Origin: CBDBKE01 sp965218055
Lineage (GTDB): Bacteria; Acidobacteriota; Terriglobia; JAJPHL01; JAPKYU01
DNA: 64,000 bases
Direction: 5' to 3'
NCBI GenBank assembly: GCA_965218055.1
Contig: CBDCKA010000002.1
Span: 62,001 to 126,000 of the forward strand
Made by a program: the position numbers and the translations under genes. The notes beneath the pieces were generated by a model, which was not told the origin of the DNA, ran no database searches, and saw only the letters and a program-made list of their open reading frames with translations. Position 1 is the first letter of the stretch. Every line of letters begins with the position of its first letter. This document shows, piece after piece, positions 31,280 to 40,904 of the stretch.

Positions 31280-34048
31280 GTGACAGGGGATTCCTACTTG
31301 AGTCGTGACTTGCTCATCGCGTTGTGCTGCCTGCTTCTGCTGTCTGCTTGGTCCTCAGCGCGAGCCGCCCAGCCCGACCCCCCGCAAACGACTCAGGCAC
31401 GCGCGAAAAACTCAGAAGCCCCGGTCCCCAGGAAATCAGACTGCGGGGTAAACCCGGCCCGGAACCTGGACAATGCCCGGCCACCCGACCCAGAAATCCC
31501 GGCGAGTAACCTTGACCGGGGTGATCCCGAGACCTCGGCTGAGCGAACGACCGTCAACCTCCTTGGAGAGGTGGAGACGTCTGCGGGCGAGACCCTCAGA
31601 AACGAAAACATTCGCATCATCCTCATCGACAACAACGTACTCAGGGACGTGAACCGGCGAATGGGGACGACAGCCACGATCATCCGCGAGTTTCGGGCCG
31701 ATCGGAACTACTTCGGAAGCGAATTCGGAGGCAGCTCCCAGGCGCCGCTGCATCTGATGCCTTCACGGGTCTCGCGCATTCACGGCGATGTCTATTGGGG
31801 CCACGACAATAGCATGTTCAGAGCTCGCTCCTTCTTTCAAGTGGGCGAGGTGCAACCAGCCCACACCAACGATTACGGCTTCTCCATCGGCGTTCCGCTT
31901 TGGGAGGGAGCCAGCCTGACGGTCAACGCCAGCCAGAGAAAGCTGCGCGGTCAGGTCAACGGGAATGTGCTTGTACCCATGGCAGACGAGCGGACCCCGA
32001 TCTTCAATGACCCCGCCACCCGCGCGAATGACCCCGCCACCCGCGCAATGATCGAGAGGATCCTGGGAGCCTATCCCGACGAACTCCCGAACCGAACTGA
32101 CATCAACCCACGCGCCCTCAACGCCAATGCCCCGCAGGCGATCGACAACGATCGAGTGTGGGGAGTGCTCGACCAGACCTTGGGCGATCAGGACCGTCTC
32201 TCTCTGCGTTACAACTTGACTTTTCAAGACGTAGAAGCCTTCCAGATTGTCGGTGGCCAGAACCCCGACACGACCACCAAGAACCACCGCGCACGCGCCA
32301 CCTGGAATCGCACCTGGACGGCCAGCACCACCACGGATTTCTCGATCGGCTTCGACCGCATCGGCTCGCTGCTGGTTCCCGAGGAGACCTCCATCGGACC
32401 CGCGATCTGGATGGTAGGCGCTCTAACGTCTGTTGGCCCCACCAGCAGAGTCCCGATCGATCGGGCCCAGAACTTGTTCCGCTATGCCGGGCAGATGCAG
32501 CAGAGTCGCGGCCGGCACACCTGGTACGCTGGGTTTCAGGTACTGCGACGTCAGGTCAACGGTGTAGAAACCTTCGGACACCGCGGCCTGTTTAGCTTCC
32601 CGGAAGATTTTGGCCGGGACCCGATTGAAAACCTTCGCCTGGGTACCCCCAGCAGCTACAGGGTTGCGCTGGGCAACGTTCATCGCGGGTTCCGGAACTG
32701 GGACATGGAATACTTTGTCGGAGATGCTTGGCGGGTGAGTGGGAAGTTGGCGCTCAATCTGGGTCTGCGGTATCAGCCGGTGACGCGGCCGTCGGAGGTG
32801 AACGGTCTGAGTGACATTCCCTACGATTGCGACTGCAACAATTGGGCTCCGCGTTTCGGCGTTGCCTACCGTTTGAGCGATCGCTGGGGCGTATTGCGGA
32901 GTGCCTATGGGGTGCAGTACGGCGAGATCTTTCCGGTTACCTTTGGACGGGCCCGATTCAACCCACCGACGAATCTGATTATTTCCGTCGACGCTCCCGA
33001 TCTGGCCAGCCCCTTGAAGGACTTGCAGCCATCCGATCTGGACCCCACCGCTCGAAGCTCTATCTTTCAACTCGATCCCAACCTGGTCGCTCCCTATTCG
33101 CACCAATACAATTTCAGTTGGGAGCTGAGCTTTCGAAGGGACTGGTACTTGGCCTTTGGATACGTGGGTAGTCGCTCGCACCGGCTCCTGACCACGTGGC
33201 ATTTGAACCGCGCCCGTCCCGTGGATGGCATTCCTCAAGACACGAGCACGATCAACGAGCGGAGACCCGACCAGCGGTTCTACCAGGTTCGGCATATCCT
33301 GAATGGGTCTCGTGGGTACTTCGACGCCGCGAAGGTCAGGTTCACGATGCCCCCTTGGAGGGGGCTGACACTCGACGCGTCCTATTGGTTTAGCAAAGCG
33401 ATCGACCTGGGGGCTAATTACACTAGCACGGGCAGGGCGTCGGCAAGTCCAAGTGAATCCGCCTACCAGGAGGAGATGAAGGGCCCTAGCTCTTTCGATC
33501 AGCCCCACGCTCTGCTGTGGCGTGTAAACTATGAGACTCCGCGACTCCCGATGCGAAACGGCTGGATGGGTAGAATCCTTGGCCAGTGGCAGATTAGTTC
33601 CATCATTCTGCTGAAGTCTGGCGCCCCGTTTGGGGTGTATTCGGGCTCCGACGGACCCGGCTTCGGGAATGTAGACGGTAGCTCCCGCGACAGACCGATT
33701 CTGCTGGACCCCTCGATTCTTGGCCGTACCATCGACAACCCAGACACCTCTCAGCAGATGCTGCCGCAGTCGGCTTTCGCGTTCATCGAGCCCACTTCCG
33801 CCAGGGGTAATTTGGGCCGTAACACTTTCCGCAGGGACGGCATCTGGAACGTCAACGCTGGACTCTCCAGGCGATGGTCGTTGAGCGGGGACAAATCGTT
33901 ACAGTTCCGGGCCGAGTCCATCAATTTCCTCAATCATCCCCACTTCGCGAGACCCGGCCGCCGGCTCACAGCTGATAATTTTGCGCAGATCACTCGCACC
34001 CTCAACGAGGGTCGGACTTTCGCGTTTACCCTGAGATTTTCGTTCTAG
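31280..34048 (+). CDS. TonB-dependent receptor-like outer membrane protein
   Basis: 922 residues from a GTG; a signal peptide (LLIALCCLLLLSAWSSARA) follows within 31 residues. A poorly conserved plug-like region (RNENIRIILIDNNVLRDVNR...) leads into a long barrel of alternating aromatic strands. The C-terminus is ...GRTFAFTLRFSF, the terminal-Phe outer-membrane insertion signal. The pattern SRVSRIHGDVYWGHDNSMFRAR...LNLGLRY..RFGVAYRLSDRWGVLRSAYG is typical of Acidobacterial Oar/TonB receptors. A 21-bp tandem duplication gives NDPATRANDPATRA. It probably imports a large substrate or siderophore. The cytochrome/PQQ operon begins 180 bp downstream on the same strand. Confidence 0.8.
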   Translation: MTGDSYLSRDLLIALCCLLLLSAWSSARAAQPDPPQTTQARAKNSEAPVPRKSDCGVNPARNLDNARPPDPEIPASNLDRGDPETSAERTTVNLLGEVETSAGETLRNENIRIILIDNNVLRDVNRRMGTTATIIREFRADRNYFGSEFGGSSQAPLHLMPSRVSRIHGDVYWGHDNSMFRARSFFQVGEVQPAHTNDYGFSIGVPLWEGASLTVNASQRKLRGQVNGNVLVPMADERTPIFNDPATRANDPATRAMIERILGAYPDELPNRTDINPRALNANAPQAIDNDRVWGVLDQTLGDQDRLSLRYNLTFQDVEAFQIVGGQNPDTTTKNHRARATWNRTWTASTTTDFSIGFDRIGSLLVPEETSIGPAIWMVGALTSVGPTSRVPIDRAQNLFRYAGQMQQSRGRHTWYAGFQVLRRQVNGVETFGHRGLFSFPEDFGRDPIENLRLGTPSSYRVALGNVHRGFRNWDMEYFVGDAWRVSGKLALNLGLRYQPVTRPSEVNGLSDIPYDCDCNNWAPRFGVAYRLSDRWGVLRSAYGVQYGEIFPVTFGRARFNPPTNLIISVDAPDLASPLKDLQPSDLDPTARSSIFQLDPNLVAPYSHQYNFSWELSFRRDWYLAFGYVGSRSHRLLTTWHLNRARPVDGIPQDTSTINERRPDQRFYQVRHILNGSRGYFDAAKVRFTMPPWRGLTLDASYWFSKAIDLGANYTSTGRASASPSESAYQEEMKGPSSFDQPHALLWRVNYETPRLPMRNGWMGRILGQWQISSIILLKSGAPFGVYSGSDGPGFGNVDGSSRDRPILLDPSILGRTIDNPDTSQQMLPQSAFAFIEPTSARGNLGRNTFRRDGIWNVNAGLSRRWSLSGDKSLQFRAESINFLNHPHFARPGRRLTADNFAQITRTLNEGRTFAFTLRFSF

Positions 34049-34227
34049 TCTGGACAAGCCGTGCGATGATCGGACAGCGACCCAAACCTGCGGCGCTGGG
34101 CCAGGCGAGCTGACTGCCCACAGCCATGGTGATCTCAGCTTGAGTCGACAGGGCACTTGGCATATGCTTTTGCGCCAAGGGAAAGCTCAAATCGGAAATC
34201 CCAGCGCTATGAATTGAGGGCGAGAAT

Positions 34228-35088
34228 ATGGGCCTGACAAACGGTGGCTTCTGTCCCAGGGTCAGAAAGCTGGTAGTGGTGTTAACGGTAACCCTGCTTG
34301 CATTTTCGATCGCCGCGGGGGCAGCGCAGCCTAATCCCCCGGCTGGCCCGGCGCGGGAGGTCAAAAACCCGCTTGCTGGGGACCCCGAGGCAATCCGGCA
34401 GGGCAGGGTTATTTTCCGGTTTGGTTGCATCTTCTGTCATGGGCTGGAAGCGAACGGAGGGACCCGCGGGCCGGACCTGACCAGGGGGCGCTGGACGCAC
34501 GGCAGCAGCGACGCTGCCATCTTCCAAAACATTGACGAGGGCGTGCCGGGCACGGCCATGCCGGCGACCGTTCTGGCGGAAGACGAGATCTGGTCGGTCG
34601 TTGCGTACTTACGAAGTCTGAGCGCTGCTTCGGTCACACTAATTACGGGTAATCGCGAGGCTGGTGAGCGGATCTTCTTCGGTTCCGGAGCTTGCTCCCA
34701 GTGTCACATGGTGAATGGCAAGGGGGGCCGCCTGGGCCCAGGTCTATCCAACATCGCAAGAGCGCGCGGCATCCAATACCTCATAGAATCCATTCGTGAT
34801 CCAAACAAGCAGATTACCATCCGGCACCCGAACTGGCAGGTGGCGGTAGGCTACGCGACGGTCAGCGTGCTGACCAAGGACGGCCGGCGCATCACCGGCG
34901 TGCGCCGCAACGAAGACAGCTTTTCCATCCAGATCATGGACCGGCGCGAGGAAATTCACAGACTATTGAAGAAAGACCTGCGGGACGTCATCTACGAGCC
35001 CGGATCTTTGATGCCGGAATACACCGAGCAGATCCTGAGCGACGAGGAGTTGCAGGACTTATTAGCCTATCTGGATAGCTTGCGATGA
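34228..35088 (+). CDS. Di-haem c-type cytochrome
   Basis: 286 residues. The signal segment is about residues 14-33. Haem 1 site is C67-I-F-C70-H71 with Met in GTAMPATV; haem 2 site is C156-S-Q-C159-H160 with a likely Met in GSLMPEY near the end. Between them lies a basic region unique to this subgroup. The last base triplets overlap the PQQ dehydrogenase start as ATGA, so the two are translationally coupled. The cytochrome should take electrons from the PQQ enzyme in the periplasm and pass them to the respiratory chain. Confidence 0.9.
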   Translation: MGLTNGGFCPRVRKLVVVLTVTLLAFSIAAGAAQPNPPAGPAREVKNPLAGDPEAIRQGRVIFRFGCIFCHGLEANGGTRGPDLTRGRWTHGSSDAAIFQNIDEGVPGTAMPATVLAEDEIWSVVAYLRSLSAASVTLITGNREAGERIFFGSGACSQCHMVNGKGGRLGPGLSNIARARGIQYLIESIRDPNKQITIRHPNWQVAVGYATVSVLTKDGRRITGVRRNEDSFSIQIMDRREEIHRLLKKDLRDVIYEPGSLMPEYTEQILSDEELQDLLAYLDSLR

Positions 35089-36782
35089 CGATGAGCAACC
35101 ATACCGAAGTTAAAGAGATGGGAGCGAGGAGCTTGGAGGGAAAAAATGGCCTGAAAGCATACGCGCTCTTCCTCGGCCTGTGGCTTGCCAGCGTGGGTGC
35201 CCAAGGCGCTTGGGGCCAGTTAACCTACGAGCGGCTACTGAAGGCGGTCGACGAGCCGCACAACTGGCTTACCTACTCAGGCGACTACAGCGGTCGGCGC
35301 TACAGCCTGCTGAAGCAGATTCATACGGGCAACGTCGAGCAGTTGGCGGTGCAGTGGGTCTTTCAGACCAGGACCCCCGACAAGTTCGAAGCCACGCCCC
35401 TGGTCATTGACGGCCTTATGTACCTGAGCGCGCCGGAGAGCCACGCCTATGCCCTGGATGCCGGCACCGGGCGCCTCATCTGGAGCTACCAGCATAAGCT
35501 GCCCGAGAAGATTCCCCTTTGCTGCGGCCTGCCCAACCGCGGTCTGGCGGCGCTCGGCGACAAGGTGTTCCTGGCGACGCTGGATGCCCACCTGGTGGCG
35601 CTGGACTCAAAAACCGGCGACGTCGTTTGGGACGTGGCGGCCGATGACTACCGCAAGGGGTACAGCTTCACGGCGGCGCCGTTGGTGGTCAAGGATAAGG
35701 TAGTCGTAGGCGTGTCCGGGGGCGAGTATGGGATTCGCGGCTTCATCGATGCCTATGACGCGGAGACCGGCAAGCGTGCCTGGCGGTTCTACACCATCCC
35801 CGGCCCGGGCGAGCCCGGCAACGAGACCTGGGCGGGGGATTCCTGGAAATCGGGCGGCGCGCCGGCTTGGCTCACCGGCAGCTACGATCCGGAGCTGAAC
35901 CTGATTTACTGGGGCACCGGCAATCCCGGGCCGGACCTTTACGGCGGAGACCGCAAGGGGGACAACCTGTACAGTGACTCTGTGGTGGCGCTGGATACCG
36001 ACACGGGAAGGCTGAAGTGGCATTACCAGTTCACCCCGCACGACTTGCACGACTGGGATTCCACGCAGATCCCGATGCTGCTGGACCTGGAGTATCAGGG
36101 CCGGCCGCGAAAGCTGCTGGCGTTTGCTAATCGAAATGGCTTTTTTTACCTGCTGGACCGCACCAATGGCAAATTCCTGCTCGGCAAGCCGTTTGTCCGC
36201 GTGACCTGGGCTAACGAGATTGGTCCGGATGGCCGTCCCCTGCGGCTCCCAAACGGCGATCCAACCGAGGAAGGCAATTACGTCTGTCCCGGGGTCATAG
36301 GCGGCACCAACTGGATGTCTCCCTCGTTTCACCCGCAAACGGGCTATTTCTATGTGGCTGCCCGCGAGCAGTGCGATATCTATTTCACCTCACCTCAGAA
36401 GCACCGGGAAGGGCAGATCTTTTTCGGCAGCGCGTTTCAGAGCAAGCCTGGCGAGAAAGGATGGGGAGCCCTGCGTGCCATTGATCCCCTGACGGGGGAC
36501 ATCAAATGGGAATTCAAACACCACTCGCCCCCCTGGGGAGGCACGCTGGCGACCGCGGGCGGATTGGTCTTCGCCGGAGACCAAGAGGGATACCTGCTGG
36601 CCTTCGATGCCCGGAGCGGAAAGCACCTCTGGCACCTACAGACCGGCTCCCCTCTGATTGCCGCCCCGATGACCTATGCGCTGGACGGCAAGCAGTACGT
36701 TGTCATCCCCTCGGGAGGCGCCCTTTTTGCCTTTGGCTTGCCCGACAGCGTCCTCGCCAAAGGAGGCTCGGGGAAACGTTAG
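35085..36782 (+). CDS. PQQ-dependent (quinoprotein) dehydrogenase, eight-bladed propeller
   Basis: 565 residues. The signal peptide spans about residues 22-44. The adjacent-cysteine disulfide that caps PQQ is C146-C147. The catalytic Asp is D325 in HDWDST, and NETWAGDSW carries PQQ/metal contacts. Repeated beta-propeller W-motifs (GDVVWDVAADD, GRLKWHYQF, GDIKWEFKHH, GKHLWHLQTG) follow. In lanthanide XoxF-type enzymes the residue two after the catalytic Asp is another Asp; here it is Thr327, so a calcium enzyme is more likely. It oxidises an alcohol or sugar in the periplasm. The coupled cytochrome c lies upstream, and the Mo-oxidoreductase gene is 107 bp downstream. Confidence 0.9.
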   Translation: MTMSNHTEVKEMGARSLEGKNGLKAYALFLGLWLASVGAQGAWGQLTYERLLKAVDEPHNWLTYSGDYSGRRYSLLKQIHTGNVEQLAVQWVFQTRTPDKFEATPLVIDGLMYLSAPESHAYALDAGTGRLIWSYQHKLPEKIPLCCGLPNRGLAALGDKVFLATLDAHLVALDSKTGDVVWDVAADDYRKGYSFTAAPLVVKDKVVVGVSGGEYGIRGFIDAYDAETGKRAWRFYTIPGPGEPGNETWAGDSWKSGGAPAWLTGSYDPELNLIYWGTGNPGPDLYGGDRKGDNLYSDSVVALDTDTGRLKWHYQFTPHDLHDWDSTQIPMLLDLEYQGRPRKLLAFANRNGFFYLLDRTNGKFLLGKPFVRVTWANEIGPDGRPLRLPNGDPTEEGNYVCPGVIGGTNWMSPSFHPQTGYFYVAAREQCDIYFTSPQKHREGQIFFGSAFQSKPGEKGWGALRAIDPLTGDIKWEFKHHSPPWGGTLATAGGLVFAGDQEGYLLAFDARSGKHLWHLQTGSPLIAAPMTYALDGKQYVVIPSGGALFAFGLPDSVLAKGGSGKR

Positions 36783-36889
36783 CCACGAAGGCAGGGCACG
36801 GCCGCAGGCATTTTTGCTTCCCAGGGTTCCTCCGGCTCCACCCGATTAGCATCCCAGGCTGGTAAACTACAACAAGGCAGGCAGTCATA

Positions 36890-37912
36890 ATGGACCGCAG
36901 GCGTTTCCTTATCGCAAGCACGGCCGGGGGTGCCTGGTTCGTAGGGCTGCTGACGCTTTACAACAAGTATGGCGACACGCGGGTCTCTTCCCGCATCCGT
37001 GTCGAAGAATACCTGCACCTGGGAGAGCGGGCGGCGCTCAAGGCCATCACTTCGAACGCGGACTTCTATACCACTTCGCAGGGCTTGACTCCGCAGGTCA
37101 ATGCGGACGAGTGGCGGCTGGTCGTTGACGGCCTGGTCAAAAACCCAGTCACGCTAACGCTGCCGCAGGTCAAAGCCCTGCCGCCACTCGAGCGCATGCT
37201 GACGCTCGAGTGCATCGAGAACCGGGTCGGAGGTCCCGCCATTGGCAATGCGAGATGGCGAGGCACCGCACTCCGGCCGCTATTGGAGAGCGCACGTCCC
37301 CGCAAGGAAGCGCAGTCGGCCCTGCTCCACGCCGCAGACGGCTACGCCACTGGCATTCCCCTGGAACGGCTTCTCTGGGACGACAATTTTCTGGCCTACG
37401 AGATGAATGGCGAGCCGCTGCCGGCTGCGCACGGCTATCCGCTCCGAGTTTTCTTCCCCGGCAAGTACGGGATGAAGCAGCCAAAATGGCTTACCCGAAT
37501 TGAGTTGCTCGCCGAGCACCAACTCGGCTTCTGGGAGGAACGCGGCTGGTCAGACACGGCCGAGCGGCAGACTCGAGCTGTCGTCGACGGCCCGCGACCG
37601 CGAAGGGGTGCCAAGCTTTCCGGCCAGAGTTTTCTGCTGGTTGGCTACGCAGTCGCGGACGCCTCCGGAATTACGCGTGTCGAGCTGAGCGAAGATGATG
37701 GCCAGTCCTGGCAGCCCGCCGAGATTTTCAGCAACCCCTCGCCCTACGTCTGGACCTTCTGGCGCTATGAATGGCGGCCATCGGCCCCGGGCACCTACAG
37801 CTTGCGGGTACGCGCCGTAAACGGTGACGGGAAGCTGCAGACGGCCACCCAACACGACTCTTGGCCGGAAGGCGCCACAGGCCACCACCGCGTTCAGCTC
37901 GAACTCGCCTGA
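36890..37912 (+). CDS. Sulfite-oxidase-family molybdopterin-dependent oxidoreductase
   Basis: 340 residues. The N-terminus MDRRRFLIASTAGGAW is a twin-arginine export signal, as expected for a folded Mo-cofactor protein. The oxidoreductase domain covers about residues 60-230, with the Mo-ligating Cys108 in TLECIENRVGG. A C-terminal Mo-co dimerisation (Ig-like) domain follows (DASGITRVELSEDDGQSWQP...YSLRVRAVNGDGKLQ). Periplasmic; the substrate may be sulfite, a sulfoxide or another small oxide. It stands behind the PQQ dehydrogenase and cytochrome c, which offers an electron acceptor. Confidence 0.9.
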   Translation: MDRRRFLIASTAGGAWFVGLLTLYNKYGDTRVSSRIRVEEYLHLGERAALKAITSNADFYTTSQGLTPQVNADEWRLVVDGLVKNPVTLTLPQVKALPPLERMLTLECIENRVGGPAIGNARWRGTALRPLLESARPRKEAQSALLHAADGYATGIPLERLLWDDNFLAYEMNGEPLPAAHGYPLRVFFPGKYGMKQPKWLTRIELLAEHQLGFWEERGWSDTAERQTRAVVDGPRPRRGAKLSGQSFLLVGYAVADASGITRVELSEDDGQSWQPAEIFSNPSPYVWTFWRYEWRPSAPGTYSLRVRAVNGDGKLQTATQHDSWPEGATGHHRVQLELA

Positions 37913-37973
37913 CGTAAAAGAGCCCGCAAAACAGCCAGTGCCAGCCCGTGAATGTCTCATCCGGACGCGCCCA

Positions 37974-39071
37974 TTATCCCATGCGGCCCGTCTTCAGGTA
38001 GGCAGCAAGCTGTTTTTTTTGCATCCCCGCAATTCCTAACTCCTTCATGCCCCGCCCCGATGTCCATCCATCGAAGCCCATCACGACGGATCCAATATTT
38101 ACAAAAGACCGCATGACGGGGGTGTCAACCCCGTATTGCGCTCCGATGGAACTCCAGACGGCCAGGCCGTAAGGTATATCCTCGGTGAGCCACCGGCTGT
38201 CCAGCGTTCCGGGGGCTTTCAACTGCGTGAGCATGCGGCTGCCATTAATGGTTGCCCACAGGTCCCCCTTAGGACCAAATCCTACCCGCCAGAACGCCTC
38301 ATCGGCAGGGCAGAGATTGTAGCCCAAAGCTTTCGCGGTTGCCCGGCGCTCGGCGTCGACTTGCATGATGACCTTCGCGACCGAGGGCGAGATACCCTCC
38401 TCGTAAAAGTAGAATTCGCCTCGTGCGTACTCGACGCGTCCCGCGTTCATAAGCACACCCGCTGGATGCACCACTGGATTCAGCGCACTCAAACCGCAGG
38501 CCATGACATCCGGATAGCAGCTCACCCCAGGGAATAGGGGTTCCAGTAGCTCCCGCACCCCTTCTGTTTCCGTCGCCGGGAGTACGCCCAATCCTAGATG
38601 CAGGACGACTCCCCAGATCGTGGCTGTGTCCGGAGCCGTCTTTCGGCAGACGTAAGGGGCCGTGTCCGTCTCGGCAAGGATCACTCCTGTCGTTCCTGCT
38701 TCCCGCAGAATGCGCGCCCATTCCAGCGTCCCCAGTGTGCCCGGCGTCAACACCACGATCTGCCCTTTGCGCAGGTGCGATGCACAGACCTCGGCAAACG
38801 GTCTATGTGCGTAGGCCGGCACGATCAGCAGGACCAGATCCGATGCCCGCAACGCTTCTTCGATGTCGGTCGTCATCCGGTGAATCACCGCCGCTCCCTG
38901 CCCGGCCACCCCTTTTAAATGGATGGTGCTCGTGCCTTTCACCGGCGCCAAGGAGGCTTCAAACCCCGGGATCTCATAGAGAATCACTTTATATCCACGC
39001 AACGTCAGGTTCGCCGCTGCCGAGAAGGCAGTGTTACCTCCTCCTAGGATGGTGACAGCTTCATGTGGCAT
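37974..39071 (-). CDS. NAD/NADP-dependent octopine/nopaline (opine) dehydrogenase family protein
   Basis: 365 residues. Rossmann motif GGGNTAFSAAAN is near residues 10-21. The C-terminal opine-dehydrogenase domain has the catalytic-type His in ALNPVVHPAGVLMNAG and the conserved YYxEGISPSVAKVIMQVD-like stretch. Family enzymes join an amino acid and an alpha-keto acid reductively, or run the reverse. A ketopantoate-reductase-like alternative is less likely because of the NPVVHP motif. It is divergent from the aldehyde dehydrogenase at 39373 across a 301-bp spacer. Confidence 0.85.
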   Translation of the reverse strand: MPHEAVTILGGGNTAFSAAANLTLRGYKVILYEIPGFEASLAPVKGTSTIHLKGVAGQGAAVIHRMTTDIEEALRASDLVLLIVPAYAHRPFAEVCASHLRKGQIVVLTPGTLGTLEWARILREAGTTGVILAETDTAPYVCRKTAPDTATIWGVVLHLGLGVLPATETEGVRELLEPLFPGVSCYPDVMACGLSALNPVVHPAGVLMNAGRVEYARGEFYFYEEGISPSVAKVIMQVDAERRATAKALGYNLCPADEAFWRVGFGPKGDLWATINGSRMLTQLKAPGTLDSRWLTEDIPYGLAVWSSIGAQYGVDTPVMRSFVNIGSVVMGFDGWTSGRGMKELGIAGMQKKQLAAYLKTGRMG

Positions 39072-39372
39072 AGAATTCGCTCCTACCTACTTAAGTATTC
39101 AAACTCGCGATACATCCGGCCCATCCCCTCCACACTAATCGTTTCCTCCACGGCAACCGTTTTTCAAGGACAGGCACTGTGGCTCAACGTTCAACCAGTC
39201 ATTGGGGAAACGGCACGGGCGATCATAGGCCGCGCCCGCGGGCAAGTCAATGCCTCACGGTCGAGAGCGGCCTCCCTTGATTCATGATGAGGAGAGGGGT
39301 TATGCTGGATATTCCGAACACTGAACCGAGAGATCCATCCAACGCGCGTCGTCCCTAGAAAGGAGCCCTACC
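39072..39372. other. Divergent intergenic region
   Basis: It separates the opine-type dehydrogenase and aldehyde dehydrogenase genes. GAAAGGAG before 39373 is the ribosome site of the latter. No operator, RNA or small gene is evident. Confidence 0.5.
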
Positions 39373-40875
39373 ATGGCGACAGTTGCACAAGAAATCCATC
39401 CGGCAGTTCGATCTTTCCTCGCGACTCAACCCAAGCGAATGTTGATTAACGGCAAGTGGGTTGAGGCAGCTTCGGGAAAAACCTTCGAGACCCTGAACCC
39501 AACGACCGGCGAGGTCCATGCCCGGGTGGCAGAAGCCGACCGGGAAGATATTGACCGGGCGGTGAAAGCGGCGCGCAGGGCATTTGAAGGCGAGTGGGGA
39601 AAGGTGAAGCCGGTGGAGCGCCAGCGCATGTTGCTCCGGCTGGCGGACCTGATCGAAGCCAACGGGGACGAGCTGGCCTTCCTTGAGGTGTTAGACAACG
39701 GAATGCCGATCACGATGGCCCGAACGGGGATGATCCCTCGGGTCGCTGCGGTGTGCCGCTACTACGCGGGATGGGCGACCAAGATCCATGGAGAAACAGT
39801 CGAAAACTCGGCGCCCGGGAATTACTTCACCTACACGCTGCGGGAGCCGGTCGGCGTGGTGGGAGCGATTGTCCCCTGGAACGGTCCTCTGGTCACCTCG
39901 ATCTGGAAGCTGGCGCCGGCGCTGGCCACCGGGTGCACGGTGGTGCTGAAACCGGCCGAGCAGACGCCTCTAAGCTCGCTTCGCCTGGGGGAGCTGATCC
40001 TGGAGGCCGGGATTCCAGCTGGAGTGGTGAATGTCTGTCCGGGATTCGGCCCGACTGCCGGAGCAGCCCTGGCTGAGCACCACGATGTCAATAAAATCGC
40101 CTTCACCGGTGAACACCTAACTGGACAGAGTATCGTCAAGGCCTCGGCGGGGAACCTAAAGCGGGTTTCTCTGGAATTGGGTGGCAAGTCTCCGGATATC
40201 GTCTTCGCGGACGCCGACCTGGAGCGAGCGGTTTCGGGAGCAGCCTGGGCCATCTTCCGACTCTCGGGGCAAGTCTGTTGTGCAGGCTCGAGGCTTTTCG
40301 TCGAAAAGACAATTTACGACAAATTCGTTTCCGAAGTGGCCAAATTTGCCTCGACGATCAAGGTCGGCAACAACCTCGATCCCGAGACCCAGATGGGACC
40401 GCTAGTCTCCGAGGAGCAGCTCAACCGCGTGACCAGCTACCTCCGAATCGGGAAGGAAGAGGGGGCCAAACCCCTCGTAGGCGGCGAACGCTTGACGGCG
40501 GGAGAGCTAGGAAAAGGCTACTTCGTCGCGCCCACGGTGTTCGATGGCGTGCGGACCGATATGCGCATCGCCCAAGAGGAAATCTTTGGGCCTGTCTTGA
40601 CTGCGATCCCATTCCAGGAAGTAGATGAGGTCGTGAGGCTGAGCAACAATACCTTCTATGGACTGGCCGGAGGTGTTTGGACACGGGACGTAGGTAAGGC
40701 CCACCGTATCGCCAAGGCCTTGCAGGCCGGAGTCGTCTGGGTCAATTGCTACACCGTTTTCGATCCGGCCATGCCGTTCGGCGGGTACAAGATGAGCGGG
40801 TATGGCCGCGAATCAGGAGTCCACGCACTCGAGCTTTACACTCAGGTGAAGTCGGTCTGGGTCAATGTTGACTAA
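39373..40875 (+). CDS. Aldehyde dehydrogenase family protein, complete
   Basis: 500 residues. The catalytic pair falls at the classical positions Glu268 (LELGGKSP) and Cys302 (GQVCCAGSR). PWNGPLVTSIWKLAPALATG and KPAEQTPLSSL are the usual cofactor-site blocks. The usual FTGS turn is FTGEHLTG here, a small deviation at the cofactor pocket that may change NAD/NADP choice. It oxidises aldehydes to acids in the cytosol; the substrate is not known. Possible supply routes are the opine-type dehydrogenase next door or the PQQ dehydrogenase upstream. The second IS3 copy begins 30 bp after its stop. Confidence 0.92.
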   Translation: MATVAQEIHPAVRSFLATQPKRMLINGKWVEAASGKTFETLNPTTGEVHARVAEADREDIDRAVKAARRAFEGEWGKVKPVERQRMLLRLADLIEANGDELAFLEVLDNGMPITMARTGMIPRVAAVCRYYAGWATKIHGETVENSAPGNYFTYTLREPVGVVGAIVPWNGPLVTSIWKLAPALATGCTVVLKPAEQTPLSSLRLGELILEAGIPAGVVNVCPGFGPTAGAALAEHHDVNKIAFTGEHLTGQSIVKASAGNLKRVSLELGGKSPDIVFADADLERAVSGAAWAIFRLSGQVCCAGSRLFVEKTIYDKFVSEVAKFASTIKVGNNLDPETQMGPLVSEEQLNRVTSYLRIGKEEGAKPLVGGERLTAGELGKGYFVAPTVFDGVRTDMRIAQEEIFGPVLTAIPFQEVDEVVRLSNNTFYGLAGGVWTRDVGKAHRIAKALQAGVVWVNCYTVFDPAMPFGGYKMSGYGRESGVHALELYTQVKSVWVNVD

Positions 40876-40904
40876 AGCGCAGGGTGACGAGCGGATTGGC
40901 GTAT

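Noticed and set aside
32423..33508. 361-codon reverse ORF inside the TonB receptor gene
   Set aside because: No motif or ribosome site; mirror frame of a GC-rich barrel gene.
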